A stretch of 64,000 bases of DNA. Source: Acidovorax sp. HDW3. Its GTDB lineage: Bacteria > Pseudomonadota > Gammaproteobacteria > Burkholderiales > Burkholderiaceae_C. The stretch is taken from positions 1,842,001 through 1,906,000 of the forward strand of contig NZ_CP049885.1 in NCBI RefSeq assembly GCF_011303755.1, given 5' to 3'. The position numbers and the translations under genes are program-made. Below the pieces are notes generated by a model, which had not been told where the DNA came from, did not search any database, and was given only the letters and a program-made list of their open reading frames with translations. Positions 52,610 to 61,643 of the stretch are shown here, one piece after another. Numbering within the stretch: position 1 is the stretch's first letter; each line of letters begins with the position of its first letter.

Positions 52610-53087
52610 GCCGCTAGTGAAGTTTGCACTCCCGGGCGCGGAATGGAGTCTTCAGTTTGACGAAGCCGCAGTCTCGATGCTGCAGAGGAGGATGCAGCGC
52701 TGGTCACGTTCAAAAGAGTCCGTGGGTCAGCTCTTCACAAATGACCTCACGGCGTCAACCATCGTGATCTCAAAGGTCACCTCGCTCAAGGCGCGGCGTG
52801 CGTCTTGGTCAAGCGTGGCGTTCGATCCTATCGAGGCGATGCGGCAACGACAGGATTTGCTTCAGGAAGGTTTGTATTGCATTGGCCTTTGGCATACCCA
52901 CCCTGAAGCGATGCCCACCCCCTCCGGCACAGATGAGAGACTTGCGGCAGATCATGCGCGCGCTGCCATTTCTGTTTTGAACGGGTTCGCTTTTGTCATT
53001 GTCGGAAATCGACCTTTCCCAGAAGGGTGGTATGTTGGGTTTCACGACACGGCTCGTTTTCTTAAAGCAGACTTTTCTCGTTCATGA
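52602..53087 (+). CDS. cap3: Cap3-like JAMM/MPN isopeptidase (CBASS)
   Basis: 161 residues from a GTG at 52602 that overlaps the cap2 stop; GAGG lies 9 bp upstream. The JAMM motif is complete: Glu in KESVGQLF, then GLWHTHPEAMPTPSGTD (HxH, Ser, Asp). Cap3 removes CD-NTase conjugates made by Cap2. It closes the operon. The stop is followed by a run of eleven C at 53133-53143. Confidence 0.92.
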   Translation: MPEPLVKFALPGAEWSLQFDEAAVSMLQRRMQRWSRSKESVGQLFTNDLTASTIVISKVTSLKARRASWSSVAFDPIEAMRQRQDLLQEGLYCIGLWHTHPEAMPTPSGTDERLAADHARAAISVLNGFAFVIVGNRPFPEGWYVGFHDTARFLKADFSRS

Positions 53088-53243
53088 TAATTTCTTGATA
53101 CGTGAGCAACTCTGCGAACAGGCGCAATTACTCCCCCCCCCCCTGGGATCCACTATTTTTCAAGGGGCCTACTCTGCAGTGCTGTTCATCAATAGCTTTT
53201 CTGATTCTGTTTTATAAGCCCATCTAGCCGCACTTAAACGAAC

Positions 53244-55031
53244 TTAGGCAATGGGAGCCACTGCAATCAAGTGGTTTGAGAAACTTGTCTCAGTTTCACA
53301 TCGCCAAGTTGCCCAAAGCTTGCACCCTTCGGCGGACCCAAGATCTAGCTCCAAGGCAAGCCAGTTGCGCGCTGCCATGACATGAGTGTCATGCCCCGGA
53401 AACGTCATGACTTCAGCGACATACTGCACATCGATGTTTTGAGGCTTCTTGGCATTGGAGTTCAACCAAGCAAGAAACAACCGTTCTGTCACCCCCATCA
53501 ACGATGGGTGAACAACGGCAGACGACGTAAATTGATGCATCTGCGACCATGTTTCGGAGGCGGGCAGATCTTTGCGATAGGCCGTCCCCCACGCTGCAAC
53601 ATGCACATCCCCCGAGACCAATGAAACCCGAATCTTCTTGTCGCGAGCAAAACTTGATAGCACCTCGAGCAGTCGCTTGCGCTCCCCCTCATGGTCATCA
53701 TGGGACCAGTGATCTTTGAGGTCGTCGGCGTTGCTGTCGATGACATGGTCCTGCCCGAATTTATCCAAAAACAGTTCTGCCAATGGCAGCTTTGGGTGCA
53801 CTACCGGCACAGAGGACATGAACAGCAGGTGCTGACATCCAGTCTTCGGCTGCGGCCCAGCGCCTCCAGACTTCAGGTTGCCAGTCCATTCCTTGATTTG
53901 CCGCCACGTATCCGATCCCATGACCTGGGTTCGGGAGCGCTCCGTGCGCAAGTCGGCAGCAACGACAGCTACTGGCCCAATCGAATAGGCGAACGTAAAT
54001 CCTGGTTGATTGTCGAGCAGCGGAAGTGCCAGCGGATCCTTAGCGAGCACCTTGCTCCATGGGATAGGCCTTAGCAGAGGGTCCTGACGGGTGAATCCTG
54101 CCGGCGTTGTGTCCTCCAGTTCAGGCAGATCTTCCAGCGCATGTTGCATCTGGAACACCCAGAATGCCCTACGCGCATGGCGGAAGAGTGTTTGAAATAG
54201 CTCGCAGTTCTGCATCTCGCAGCTGTATGACCCCCAGCCGTCAAAGATGTCGTGGTCGTCCCACACCATGATGGTTGGCATGGACGCCATCGCTGCCCCA
54301 GCATCAAGCGCAGCTGTCGCGGACGACCATGGCTGCCTCTCAATGGGGAGCCATCGTTGTTTGTACAGGCCAAAATAGTAGGCCTCTATCTCCCGTTCGA
54401 GAGGCTTGCTGACCTTGAAGTCCAGTTGGGCCTGGCGAGGCAGGCCCACCCATTGCCGCAGCGCTTTGATGTCTTCCCAGATAGAGTCAAAGTAGATCTG
54501 ATCGCCGCCCATGAGCATCAAGTGAAAACGCTGCAGGCCTTTGTCGTGAATGCGCTTCTCATGCCACAACTGCTCCTTGTCCAACAGCTTGACTTCTCCC
54601 TCCCCAGGCTTTCTGCGCAGTTTGCGATCATGGCTGTAGAGCAGGTCCTCCCACACCGCATCTGACGTACGGATGATTTTCCTCATCACCGCAGGGTCAG
54701 AGAATCCGTTGCACGATACGTACGCCATGCGCGGAGAAAAATCCTTGCCTGGCACCGTCATGTTCCAGGTTAGCCCATCCGGGATGCCGTAGCTGACCGT
54801 GCGCTCATCCTTCAAGACCTTGCAGGAAATGTCGTAGCGCAGATAGCGCTCGCCGCGCGTTGACAATAGCTCCTTAGGTGCAGCACATGCCTTGCCATCT
54901 ACTTTGAATTCCGGGATCTGTGCACCTGCCTTGAGACCAATCAGTGCCGTTACTCGCCAAGCATCCCCTTTTCCGATACCGCGAAACGACAGCACCGGCC
55001 CCAGCAGCAGATCCTCTTCATTCATGTTCAC
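53244..55031 (-). CDS. PhoD-like metallophosphoesterase
   Basis: 595 residues. The C-terminal two thirds carry a PhoD-type metal site: PRMAYVSCNGFSDP, FHLMLMGGDQIYFDSIW near residue 178, MVWDDHDIFDGWGSY near 268 and SLVSGDVHVAAWG near 480. There is no signal peptide, unlike secreted PhoD, so it acts inside the cell. PhoD-family enzymes cut phosphodiesters or phosphomonoesters. The start is 5 bp after the stop of the DUF4062 gene, so the two are co-translated. Intracellular PhoD with a TIR-like partner beside CBASS suggests a nucleic-acid or nucleotide-cleaving defence effector; no such assignment is proven. Confidence 0.82.
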   Translation of the reverse strand: MNMNEEDLLLGPVLSFRGIGKGDAWRVTALIGLKAGAQIPEFKVDGKACAAPKELLSTRGERYLRYDISCKVLKDERTVSYGIPDGLTWNMTVPGKDFSPRMAYVSCNGFSDPAVMRKIIRTSDAVWEDLLYSHDRKLRRKPGEGEVKLLDKEQLWHEKRIHDKGLQRFHLMLMGGDQIYFDSIWEDIKALRQWVGLPRQAQLDFKVSKPLEREIEAYYFGLYKQRWLPIERQPWSSATAALDAGAAMASMPTIMVWDDHDIFDGWGSYSCEMQNCELFQTLFRHARRAFWVFQMQHALEDLPELEDTTPAGFTRQDPLLRPIPWSKVLAKDPLALPLLDNQPGFTFAYSIGPVAVVAADLRTERSRTQVMGSDTWRQIKEWTGNLKSGGAGPQPKTGCQHLLFMSSVPVVHPKLPLAELFLDKFGQDHVIDSNADDLKDHWSHDDHEGERKRLLEVLSSFARDKKIRVSLVSGDVHVAAWGTAYRKDLPASETWSQMHQFTSSAVVHPSLMGVTERLFLAWLNSNAKKPQNIDVQYVAEVMTFPGHDTHVMAARNWLALELDLGSAEGCKLWATWRCETETSFSNHLIAVAPIA

Positions 55032-55036
55032 CCTCC

Positions 55037-56152
55037 TCAGATATTCATTTCTTTCGCTACTACCTTAACGATTCGAGCGCGAGACACCGCCCTGCGCGCC
55101 ACCAGCGCTGCTTCACCGGTTTGTTGCAACCATTCAATAAAACGCTGACTCGCGTGTCTCGTCTGTGAGTCGTCTCGGCAGTTGGCCAAGAAGGCGAATT
55201 GCACCTTCTGCACGTCATCGGCCACAAACACTCCAAAGGGGCCGCTTACCACCGTCGCATCTGGAAATCCCAGTAGCGACGTGGCTTGGGTTTCCGTTGC
55301 GCCCCGGTGACAGGCAATCAGGTGCAGTGGCCCATGGGCCGAAGCCAGAAGCTTGATGCGTTGGTGATCTTCCAGGAAGGGCCGCCCCACCAACTCGCGC
55401 GCCGCGGCCACACTGAACGAGGCTGGAATCGCATGAACGACTACCACTACTTCCTTGCCATCCAGATTGACCACCACACCGCCGTCCACCGCCTTGGCGC
55501 CCTTGAGCCCACCCAACGCCGTTTTGAGTGTCATCTCCATGGCTGTTTTCCGTTGACGGAAGTCGAGCCGGGTCCAATCCAGGGCAGCGCCAACATCAAA
55601 GCGCGTCGACGCGGACGCCTGAACGCCCCGTTGCGTCAGCGAAATCACAGCATCCGAGAGTGCTTCAAACACGCGCTTTTTGGCATCAGCGACGGTCTTC
55701 ACCTCGCCGCCCCGGAAGGCGGTCTGCCGCGAGAGATAGTCCTGAAAGCGCCGGTTGCGCTCGCCGGCAGAGCCCTGAGCGTCGGCCACTGTCGGTAATG
55801 CCACCATGCGCACCTTGGCTTGCGCTGAACGAAGGCCCTCCATGTATTCGGCGTGACAGATACCGATGTCCTGCTCGCCCGCAGCCCAGCCTGCATTACC
55901 GTTGGATAGCACGATAAGCACATCGCAGTCGCGCACGGCCTGCAGACAGGCATCCCAGCTATCCTGCGTGCCTTCGGCCGGCGGCGCGTCTTCGTTGATC
56001 CAGACTTCAAACAGCTTTCGCCCCAGCACCTCGGCTGATTCGATCTCCCTTTTCAGCTCTTTTCGCAGGTCGGTCAGATTGGTTTTGCTACCTGCAGGAA
56101 AAGCATCCACACATCGGCTGGACAGCATTACCCTGATAAGAGACTTGGCCAA
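55037..56152 (-). CDS. DUF4062/TIR-like protein
   Basis: 371 residues from a TTG at 56152 with AGGAG 6 bp upstream; the next ATG (56128) lacks a site. The N-terminal 150 residues match DUF4062/TIR-superfamily proteins: VMLSSRCVDAF at the start, a middle helix-strand FEVWINEDAPPAEGTQDSWD, then CDVLIVLSNGNAGWAAGEQD. Such domains sense or hydrolyse nucleotides such as NAD in several defence systems, or act as adaptors. The C-terminal half (about 190-371) is a distinct alpha/beta domain (VVNLDGKEVVVVVHAIPASF, IKLLASAHGPLHLIACHRGA). It is transcribed before, and 5 bp from, the PhoD-like gene. Confidence 0.75.
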   Translation of the reverse strand: MAKSLIRVMLSSRCVDAFPAGSKTNLTDLRKELKREIESAEVLGRKLFEVWINEDAPPAEGTQDSWDACLQAVRDCDVLIVLSNGNAGWAAGEQDIGICHAEYMEGLRSAQAKVRMVALPTVADAQGSAGERNRRFQDYLSRQTAFRGGEVKTVADAKKRVFEALSDAVISLTQRGVQASASTRFDVGAALDWTRLDFRQRKTAMEMTLKTALGGLKGAKAVDGGVVVNLDGKEVVVVVHAIPASFSVAAARELVGRPFLEDHQRIKLLASAHGPLHLIACHRGATETQATSLLGFPDATVVSGPFGVFVADDVQKVQFAFLANCRDDSQTRHASQRFIEWLQQTGEAALVARRAVSRARIVKVVAKEMNI

Positions 56153-56531
56153 GAAGCGCTCCTGTTGTGGTTTTCAAAGACGATGCGTAGCTAAATACCG
56201 GAAGGGCTATTTCGTCTTACTAACTAGCACGCTTGGAAGGCGCCGGCCCTCTCGCATAGCCCACGCTGCTCGACGAAGAGTCCAGTCATGTACATCCGGC
56301 AGTCGCTTTTGCTTACAAGCGTATCAGAACATTGGTTGGCCATGCTTTATGGCTAACCCATTGAAGCTCACACTGAAGGAAGCATTGAGTTTTCTTGGAT
56401 CCATGCAGACTTGTAGGAGCATCGCCGGCCCCGCACTGGGGCGATTGCAATGCGCACTAACGAGCCTCGGAAATCGCTCTGACGCTCCAAGAAGCGCAGT
56501 GATGAGATCCGACACCGTCAGGTGCTGAGCA

Positions 56532-56840
56532 GAAGGGATGGACCGAGTGCGCCGGACTTGCCGGAAGTCGATCCACTAAGCTCGCACACAGGCGCGGCGT
56601 CATATAGCTGGGCGCCAAAATACTCTTCAAGAAGCTTGATTTGAGCGTCCACTTCCTGGTCAAGAGCAGCCTAAGAGGCGAACATTGCGTTCGACAGCAA
56701 CCGCTGCGGAACGGTCGGTCGGCCTGATGTCGTGCACAACTTCGTGAGCATCGCAGTCTTGGACACGTCATGCCGCGACAACTCAAGCAAGGGTGAAGAG
56801 GCCTTCACGCCTTGGAAGTCCCAACGCGCGCGGCAGACCT
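56532..56840 (-). pseudogene. Unidentified degenerate coding fragment
   Basis: One frame reads DFQGVKASSPLLELSRHDVS, then LSNAMFAS, an internal TAG, and AALDQEVDAQIKLLEEYFGA before a final stop near 56532. The protein-like composition on both sides of the stop suggests a decayed gene. No family recognised. It lies directly downstream of the ParB terminator. Confidence 0.3.
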
Positions 56841-56862
56841 GTCGCGCGCGTCGCGCCCATGC

Positions 56863-56891
56863 AAAAAGCCCCGGCCCAACGGCCGGGGCTT
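56863..56891 (-). terminator. Rho-independent terminator after the ParB-like gene
   Basis: On the minus strand AAGCCCCGGCC and GGCCGGGGCTT form an 11-bp stem with a 4-nt loop, followed by T5. It lies 5 bp after the stop codon of the ParB-like gene. Confidence 0.9.
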
Positions 56892-56896
56892 CATGC

Positions 56897-58945
56897 TCAC
56901 GCCTCCGCGTGCGCGTCCTCGTGGACCTCCGAAACGGCGTTGCCGCTGGTATCGACGCTGGCATCGGCATCAGTCTCGCTTTCCCGCCCGGTTTTCGCTT
57001 CGACTTCGACAGCCGCGTCCTGTACCCTGAACATCACCGGTAGCCACCCTGTCCCCACAGCCAGCCGTTCGGCCTCGCTCGCAAGCTCGGCCTTCCTGAG
57101 CTTGCCCAGCCGGTTCACCTGATCGGGCGCAAATACCTGCACCGCTTCCAGCGCCTTGGCTTTCGAGACATGCTCGAAGTAGCCTGCGGCGGTCGGGGTC
57201 CACCAGTCGTGCATGTCGAGCTTCACGGCCTGCGCCAGCGCAGTGGCGGGGACTTCTCCTTCCTGCGAAGCCAGCGCGCTGACCGTGGAAGCCACACACA
57301 CCGCCAGCAAGGACAGCAGCTCCTGCTGCGGGAAAGCCAGCAGTTCGGCGAACAGCGCGTCCGAATCGTTGGGCAGGCGATGGGCCCAGGCGTCCCGCAC
57401 CTTGCGCATGCCCACGGCTGCGGGGGCATCGGCCATGTCGGGCGCATGCAGTCCAAGCCCATCCTGGGGTGTCGCAGAAATGTTGACTGCCGAGTCTCCC
57501 GCCCCGTAGCTCTCCACGATCACCCGCAGCGCAAGGCGATGCACCAGGGCCACCAGCGCGACATGGGGATGCCGTGCCACCTCAGCCTGCAGCGCTGCCG
57601 TGCGGTGCGCACTGAGGCGCTTGGCCAGCTTTTCCGAGATTCCTGACTTGGCTGACTCGTCGGTGTCGGCATCCGAGTTGCCGCCCGCCCCGCCCTCCTC
57701 CTGCCGCGCCTGATCCCGCAGGGCCCTGGCCTGTTCCTCGCGCAGCAGGCCACGGTGCACTACCACCCCGCCCATGTGATCGACCGACACGATGGCACCG
57801 GCCAGCGCCACTACGGCGGGCGGGTATTCGACCAGCTGGCGTTCAATGGAGTCCAGTTCGTTGCCAAGCGCGTCCATGGCGTCGTGCAGCGCCTGTGCCT
57901 GCTCGTCGGTCATGTCCTCGTTCTCGTCGTCCAGTTGCTCCTGCAACTTCACCTGCTGGTCTTCCAGCTTGGCGATGCGCTTGGCCTCGGTCTTGGTGGG
58001 TTCTCGGCGTGTACTGCGCGCCCGCTGGAACTGGTAGAGGTCGGATGCGGTGGCACGCGGCGCCGCATCCACCCAGGCCCAGCCTTCGGCACGCAACTGC
58101 TCGGCCAGCGGAGCGAGCTTGTCTCGCGCCAGGGAGTCCAGCAGTGCCCCATCGGTCAGGAAGAGGCCGTTGTGCTCATCCGCGAACAGGTCGCGCCGGA
58201 CGCCGCCGCCTGCCTGTTCGTACGCCTCCAGCCCGACAAAGTGCGCCACCGCATCGCGGCTGGCGTCGACTTCTTCGCTGGTCAGGTGGTCGCGCAGCGC
58301 GTCCGGGCTGCGTTGCCATTGCGGTGATTCGTAGAACGCGGCCTCCTGCGCCGCATGGTCGTCGGTGATGGCTAACGCCATCAACTGCTCCAGTGTCACG
58401 GCCTGCGTCCCGAAGTCTGCCAGCAAGCGGGGCGAGACGTTGGCTAGTTTCAGGCGCCGCTGCACTACCAACGGCGTCACACCGAAATCAGCAGCGATGT
58501 CCTCCACAGGCCTGCCTTCGGCCACAAGGTCTTTCCAGGCGAACAGTTCTTCGATGGGCGACATGGACTCGCGTTGGATGTTCTCGGTCAGGCTCACGGT
58601 GCGCGCTGCATCGTCCTGCACCAGCAAGCAATAGACCTCATGGTCCTTCGCCAGCTTGCGGCGCTTAACCAGCAGCTTGAGCGCAGCCAGACGACGCCGC
58701 CCGGCCACCACCTCGTAGTGCTCACCATCGGGTGCGGCCACCACGGTAAGGTTTTGCAGCAGGCCCACACGGGCAATGCTGGATGCCAGTTCGGGGATCG
58801 AGGTGCCGCCGCTCTTGCGTACGTTCCGGCTGGAGGGCCGCAGCTTGGACAGCGGCATCAGCAGCAGTGTCTGCGAAGCCGCCATGGCGGCGGCGGTGCT
58901 GCCCGTGGCGATGGCGTTGGTTTCTTGAAAAATAGCGGTGTTCAT
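56897..58945 (-). CDS. Large ParB/RepB-like protein of the ICE
   Basis: 682 residues from the ATG at 58945 with GGGAGC upstream. The N-terminal ParB domain carries LRPSSRNVRKSGGTSIPELA, ENIQRESMSPIEELFAWKDL (the CTPase-type region) and an HTH (VEDIAADFGVTPLVVQRRLK). The length is more than twice that of chromosomal ParB, with a coiled region (about 330-390, KRIAKLEDQQVKLQEQLDDE) and an acidic C-terminal tail. Such ParB-like proteins occur in Tn4371 and related ICEs near DUF932. A role in DNA partition or element maintenance is likely. Confidence 0.88.
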   Translation of the reverse strand: MNTAIFQETNAIATGSTAAAMAASQTLLLMPLSKLRPSSRNVRKSGGTSIPELASSIARVGLLQNLTVVAAPDGEHYEVVAGRRRLAALKLLVKRRKLAKDHEVYCLLVQDDAARTVSLTENIQRESMSPIEELFAWKDLVAEGRPVEDIAADFGVTPLVVQRRLKLANVSPRLLADFGTQAVTLEQLMALAITDDHAAQEAAFYESPQWQRSPDALRDHLTSEEVDASRDAVAHFVGLEAYEQAGGGVRRDLFADEHNGLFLTDGALLDSLARDKLAPLAEQLRAEGWAWVDAAPRATASDLYQFQRARSTRREPTKTEAKRIAKLEDQQVKLQEQLDDENEDMTDEQAQALHDAMDALGNELDSIERQLVEYPPAVVALAGAIVSVDHMGGVVVHRGLLREEQARALRDQARQEEGGAGGNSDADTDESAKSGISEKLAKRLSAHRTAALQAEVARHPHVALVALVHRLALRVIVESYGAGDSAVNISATPQDGLGLHAPDMADAPAAVGMRKVRDAWAHRLPNDSDALFAELLAFPQQELLSLLAVCVASTVSALASQEGEVPATALAQAVKLDMHDWWTPTAAGYFEHVSKAKALEAVQVFAPDQVNRLGKLRKAELASEAERLAVGTGWLPVMFRVQDAAVEVEAKTGRESETDADASVDTSGNAVSEVHEDAHAEA

Positions 58946-59040
58946 GATGAAGCTCCCATCGGTCAAAGAAAGAGAAGGGGAAAAAGGGAAGTAAGACAAA
59001 CAAGGAATGGCAGGAGGGGCTGCGCCCCTCCGAACGAAGC

Positions 59041-59868
59041 TCAGGCCTTGAGCTGGCGCATGCCATCGGCCAGCAGCCACAGGGCGCGGTTCAGGCGAAG
59101 GTTCTGGTCAATGCCCTGCACGGGCCGGGTGCTCTGGCGGCGTCCGTTAGCGGCGCGGGCGCGCAGGCCGCCCTTGATGAGGTTTTCTTGGGTGCGGTTG
59201 AACACGCTCCACAGGTCGCGGCGGTCGTCGTCCGTGCGGCGCGGCATCAGGATTTGCGTTTCCGTGATGGGTGCGGGCTTGGCCGGGTCGTCGTACTTGA
59301 GGGTCAGCGCTGCGCGGGCGAACACCTCCGACTCCCCGGCGTCCAGGGTGATCGCCTGCATGGATTCGCGGGATTGCTGCGCCTGACCGAAGCCATTCAG
59401 GACTTCATACGCGCCCTCGATAACCTGCCCCGCCACATCGCCCTTGTGGGGCACGCGCACATCGGCAACTGTGTCGCCGCACACCAGCCCGTTCTGGCAG
59501 ACGAAGCGGAACATGCCCGCAAGCATCTGGTAGCTGCTGGTCCCGTCATGGGAGTTGAGCAGGATGATTTCGTTGGCCTCGCGGCCATTGATCTGGCTGG
59601 CATGGCGCAGGCGGATCATATGCTTGGTGAAATCGCGCCGCCCCTCCTGGCGCACGCGGGTCTGGCACACCATGAAGGGCTGGAAGCCCTCCCCTCTCAA
59701 TTCCTGCAGCACGGTGGCCGTGGGGATGTAGCTGTAGCGCTCGGAGCGGCTGCCGTGCGGTGCTTGCGCGAAGATGGACGGGGCCACGGCCCTGATCTGG
59801 TCATCCGACAAGGGATGTTCAGAGCGAAGCACCGGCGATTGCGGCGCGAAACGGGATGCGAGTTGCAT
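59041..59868 (-). CDS. DUF932 protein
   Basis: 275 residues from the ATG at 59868 with AGGAGAAA upstream. The family pattern is clear: YSYIPTATVLQELRGEGFQP, HMIRLRHASQINGREANEII, and YQMLAGMFRFVCQNGLVCGD. DUF932 resembles phage and plasmid proteins such as LGT. The function is unknown. It is encoded 95 bp upstream of the ParB-like gene and 370 bp downstream (in minus sense) of repeat copy B. Confidence 0.9.
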   Translation of the reverse strand: MQLASRFAPQSPVLRSEHPLSDDQIRAVAPSIFAQAPHGSRSERYSYIPTATVLQELRGEGFQPFMVCQTRVRQEGRRDFTKHMIRLRHASQINGREANEIILLNSHDGTSSYQMLAGMFRFVCQNGLVCGDTVADVRVPHKGDVAGQVIEGAYEVLNGFGQAQQSRESMQAITLDAGESEVFARAALTLKYDDPAKPAPITETQILMPRRTDDDRRDLWSVFNRTQENLIKGGLRARAANGRRQSTRPVQGIDQNLRLNRALWLLADGMRQLKA

Positions 59869-60236
59869 GGTGATTTCTCCTGACGAAGTTGGCTGTTGAA
59901 AAAGCCTCACCGGATTCCTAGATTCAGAGCCCTCTTCGGGCTTCCGGTGGGGTCGGCACGAAGAACCCGGTTGGCCTCGTTGCCACCGTCTTTCCTGAGT
60001 TCATCGCCCGCGACGGTCAGGAGCGCGCGGCCGGGTGCCGTCAAGGAAACAAGCGCAGGGTTGGTGCGGCCCGCAGGCGCAGCCGAGGACACGGCCCTGC
60101 GCGCCTTGACGGCACCCGGCCGCGGGCTACAGTCGCGAGCAAGGTGATGGATTCAGGAAAGATGGCTGGACAGGCAACGGCCCGATCTCCACGCCGACCC
60201 CACGCAAGCGAAGCGCGCAGCGCCGCAGGTGCAAAG

Positions 60237-60482
60237 GCCGATCCGGAGCAGCCGGTTCGGCGGTATCCCAGGGGCGCCAAGCCCAGCGCGGCGGGGATGG
60301 GCTGCAAGCCGATCCCCTGGAGGCAAGCGCAGCGCGCAGGCCCGGGTCAACGAGCCGGGCCGAAGGCGTCAGCCGAGCGAAGCAAGGGAACGATGGAAGC
60401 CCGTAGGGGGCGAGACACCACAGGCGGCTCGATGCACGGCACGACAGCACGGCCGGCCCTGTCCACAGGCCGGAGACGCACA
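60237..60482 (-). repeat. Duplicated structured non-coding element, copy B
   Basis: Homologous to 34880-35090. The first 103 bp are nearly colinear, then the two diverge by small insertions but end alike (GCCGGAGACGCACA). The hairpin GGGGAT...ATCCCC lies at 60293-60317 with a T-A closing pair around GCA. It lies about 370 bp upstream of the DUF932 start (59868) in minus orientation. Confidence 0.55.
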
Positions 60483-60553
60483 GACCAAGCATCCTCTTTC
60501 CATGCAAGAAGCCATACCCCCACATAATAGCTGGCACCCTTCATCTGGGCACA

Positions 60554-60769
60554 ATGGCATCTGCCATGGAAATACAAGAACTACAGGACGAAGAACTGAT
60601 GGCCCAGGCCCGTGAATGGCGGCTTCGGGCGCTGCGCGGGGAAAAGGAAGCGCGCGGCATGGCGCACGAACTGGAACACGAAGTGCGCAGGCGGTTTGGC
60701 AATCCCAAGGCCGATGCGCGGCACGTAATTAAAGAGGTACGGGTGCTGGGCGAACTACTGCGACACTAA
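60554..60769 (+). CDS. Small hypothetical protein
   Basis: 71 residues; a second ATG at 60566 is the more likely start (MEIQELQDEELMAQAREWR). Highly charged and helical, with no membrane segment. Similar charged proteins are common cargo in ICEs. No function recognised. Confidence 0.5.
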   Translation: MASAMEIQELQDEELMAQAREWRLRALRGEKEARGMAHELEHEVRRRFGNPKADARHVIKEVRVLGELLRH

Positions 60770-60770
60770 T

Positions 60771-61160
60771 AGTGAAGCCAGTGGGCTTGTCGTTGCGCAG
60801 GGCGTTGGCTGTATCCACGCACACACGTGAGATCACCTCCCGACCATACTTGGCGATCACGCGGAACAGGTCATAGACGATGCGAGCTTGAGGACACCAA
60901 CGCCGCACCGGCCGTGTTCATGTCCATGGAAATGACCTGGATGCGCCTGCAGCTCGCTTCTCCCAATGCTCCAAAGAAGGGCGGGATCGCTGCGCAGGTG
61001 CGATCCTTGGCGATGTGCAGCACCCGGCGCGTATCCGCATCCAGGATGGCGCTGGCTTAGCAATGCCCTATGTGAAGGGCGAACTCATCCTTCATCAGAC
61101 GCGCCCGCAGCGCACGGGCAGTCTGGTCCGCGACTCCAGTCGCAACCATGCGCTGTCGTT
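60771..61160 (-). pseudogene. ISL3-family transposase remnant
   Basis: Minus-strand frames read DEFALHIGHC (then a stop), ASAILDADTRRVLHIAKDR, RIQVISMDMNTAG and, after a frameshift, CPQARIVYDLFRVIAKYGRE with VDTANALRNDKPTG. The order and motifs match ISL3 transposases (the catalytic MDMNTAY region and the following IVYDLFHV). One in-frame stop and one shift make it non-functional. Confidence 0.75.
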
Positions 61161-61239
61161 GGTGATACGAGTGTGGGGAATGTATAAGCAGGGCCACAGG
61201 CCCAGCCATAATGTATTTTTATGTATGCAGCGGTGTTCT

Positions 61240-61545
61240 GAAGTTCGATGATTGGTCGCACAAGCGTCTTGCTTGAGATATCACCGCTGTTTTCTTGTCA
61301 ATGGGGTGGCTTACCCCGCTAATCCGTGAGAACCTCTTCAAGATGCCGCGCTCCTTAGTCACGCACTTGAGTTCGGCCTTCAGGCGCCTCAGCTCTTCGG
61401 TCTGGGACGTCTGCAGCTGTCGTTCTGGCGCTGGCACTGCATAGGCCTTTGCTTGATCCTTGAACCGAGCGCGCAAGGGCTGGTACTCGCAAAAAAGATC
61501 ATCCATGTTCCAGGCACTCGACTGGACAACTTGTCCAGTATTGGC
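61240..61545 (-). pseudogene. IS3-family orfA remnant
   Basis: A frame reading SAWNMDDLFCEYQPLRARFK and TSQTEELRRLKAELKCVTKE followed by RGILKRFSRISG resembles the end of IS3-type orfA (EELRRLKAEL...ERDILKKA). The start and orfB are not present. It is unrelated in sequence to the IS3 fragment at 36.7 kb. Confidence 0.6.
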
Positions 61546-61643
61546 GGGATAGTTCCGCATACCATCGCTTAACGGTCTACGCGACACATGCATTCGAACA
61601 TGAAGCACCGGTTAGGCTCAAAAAATAGTTGAGGAGAGTAGCA

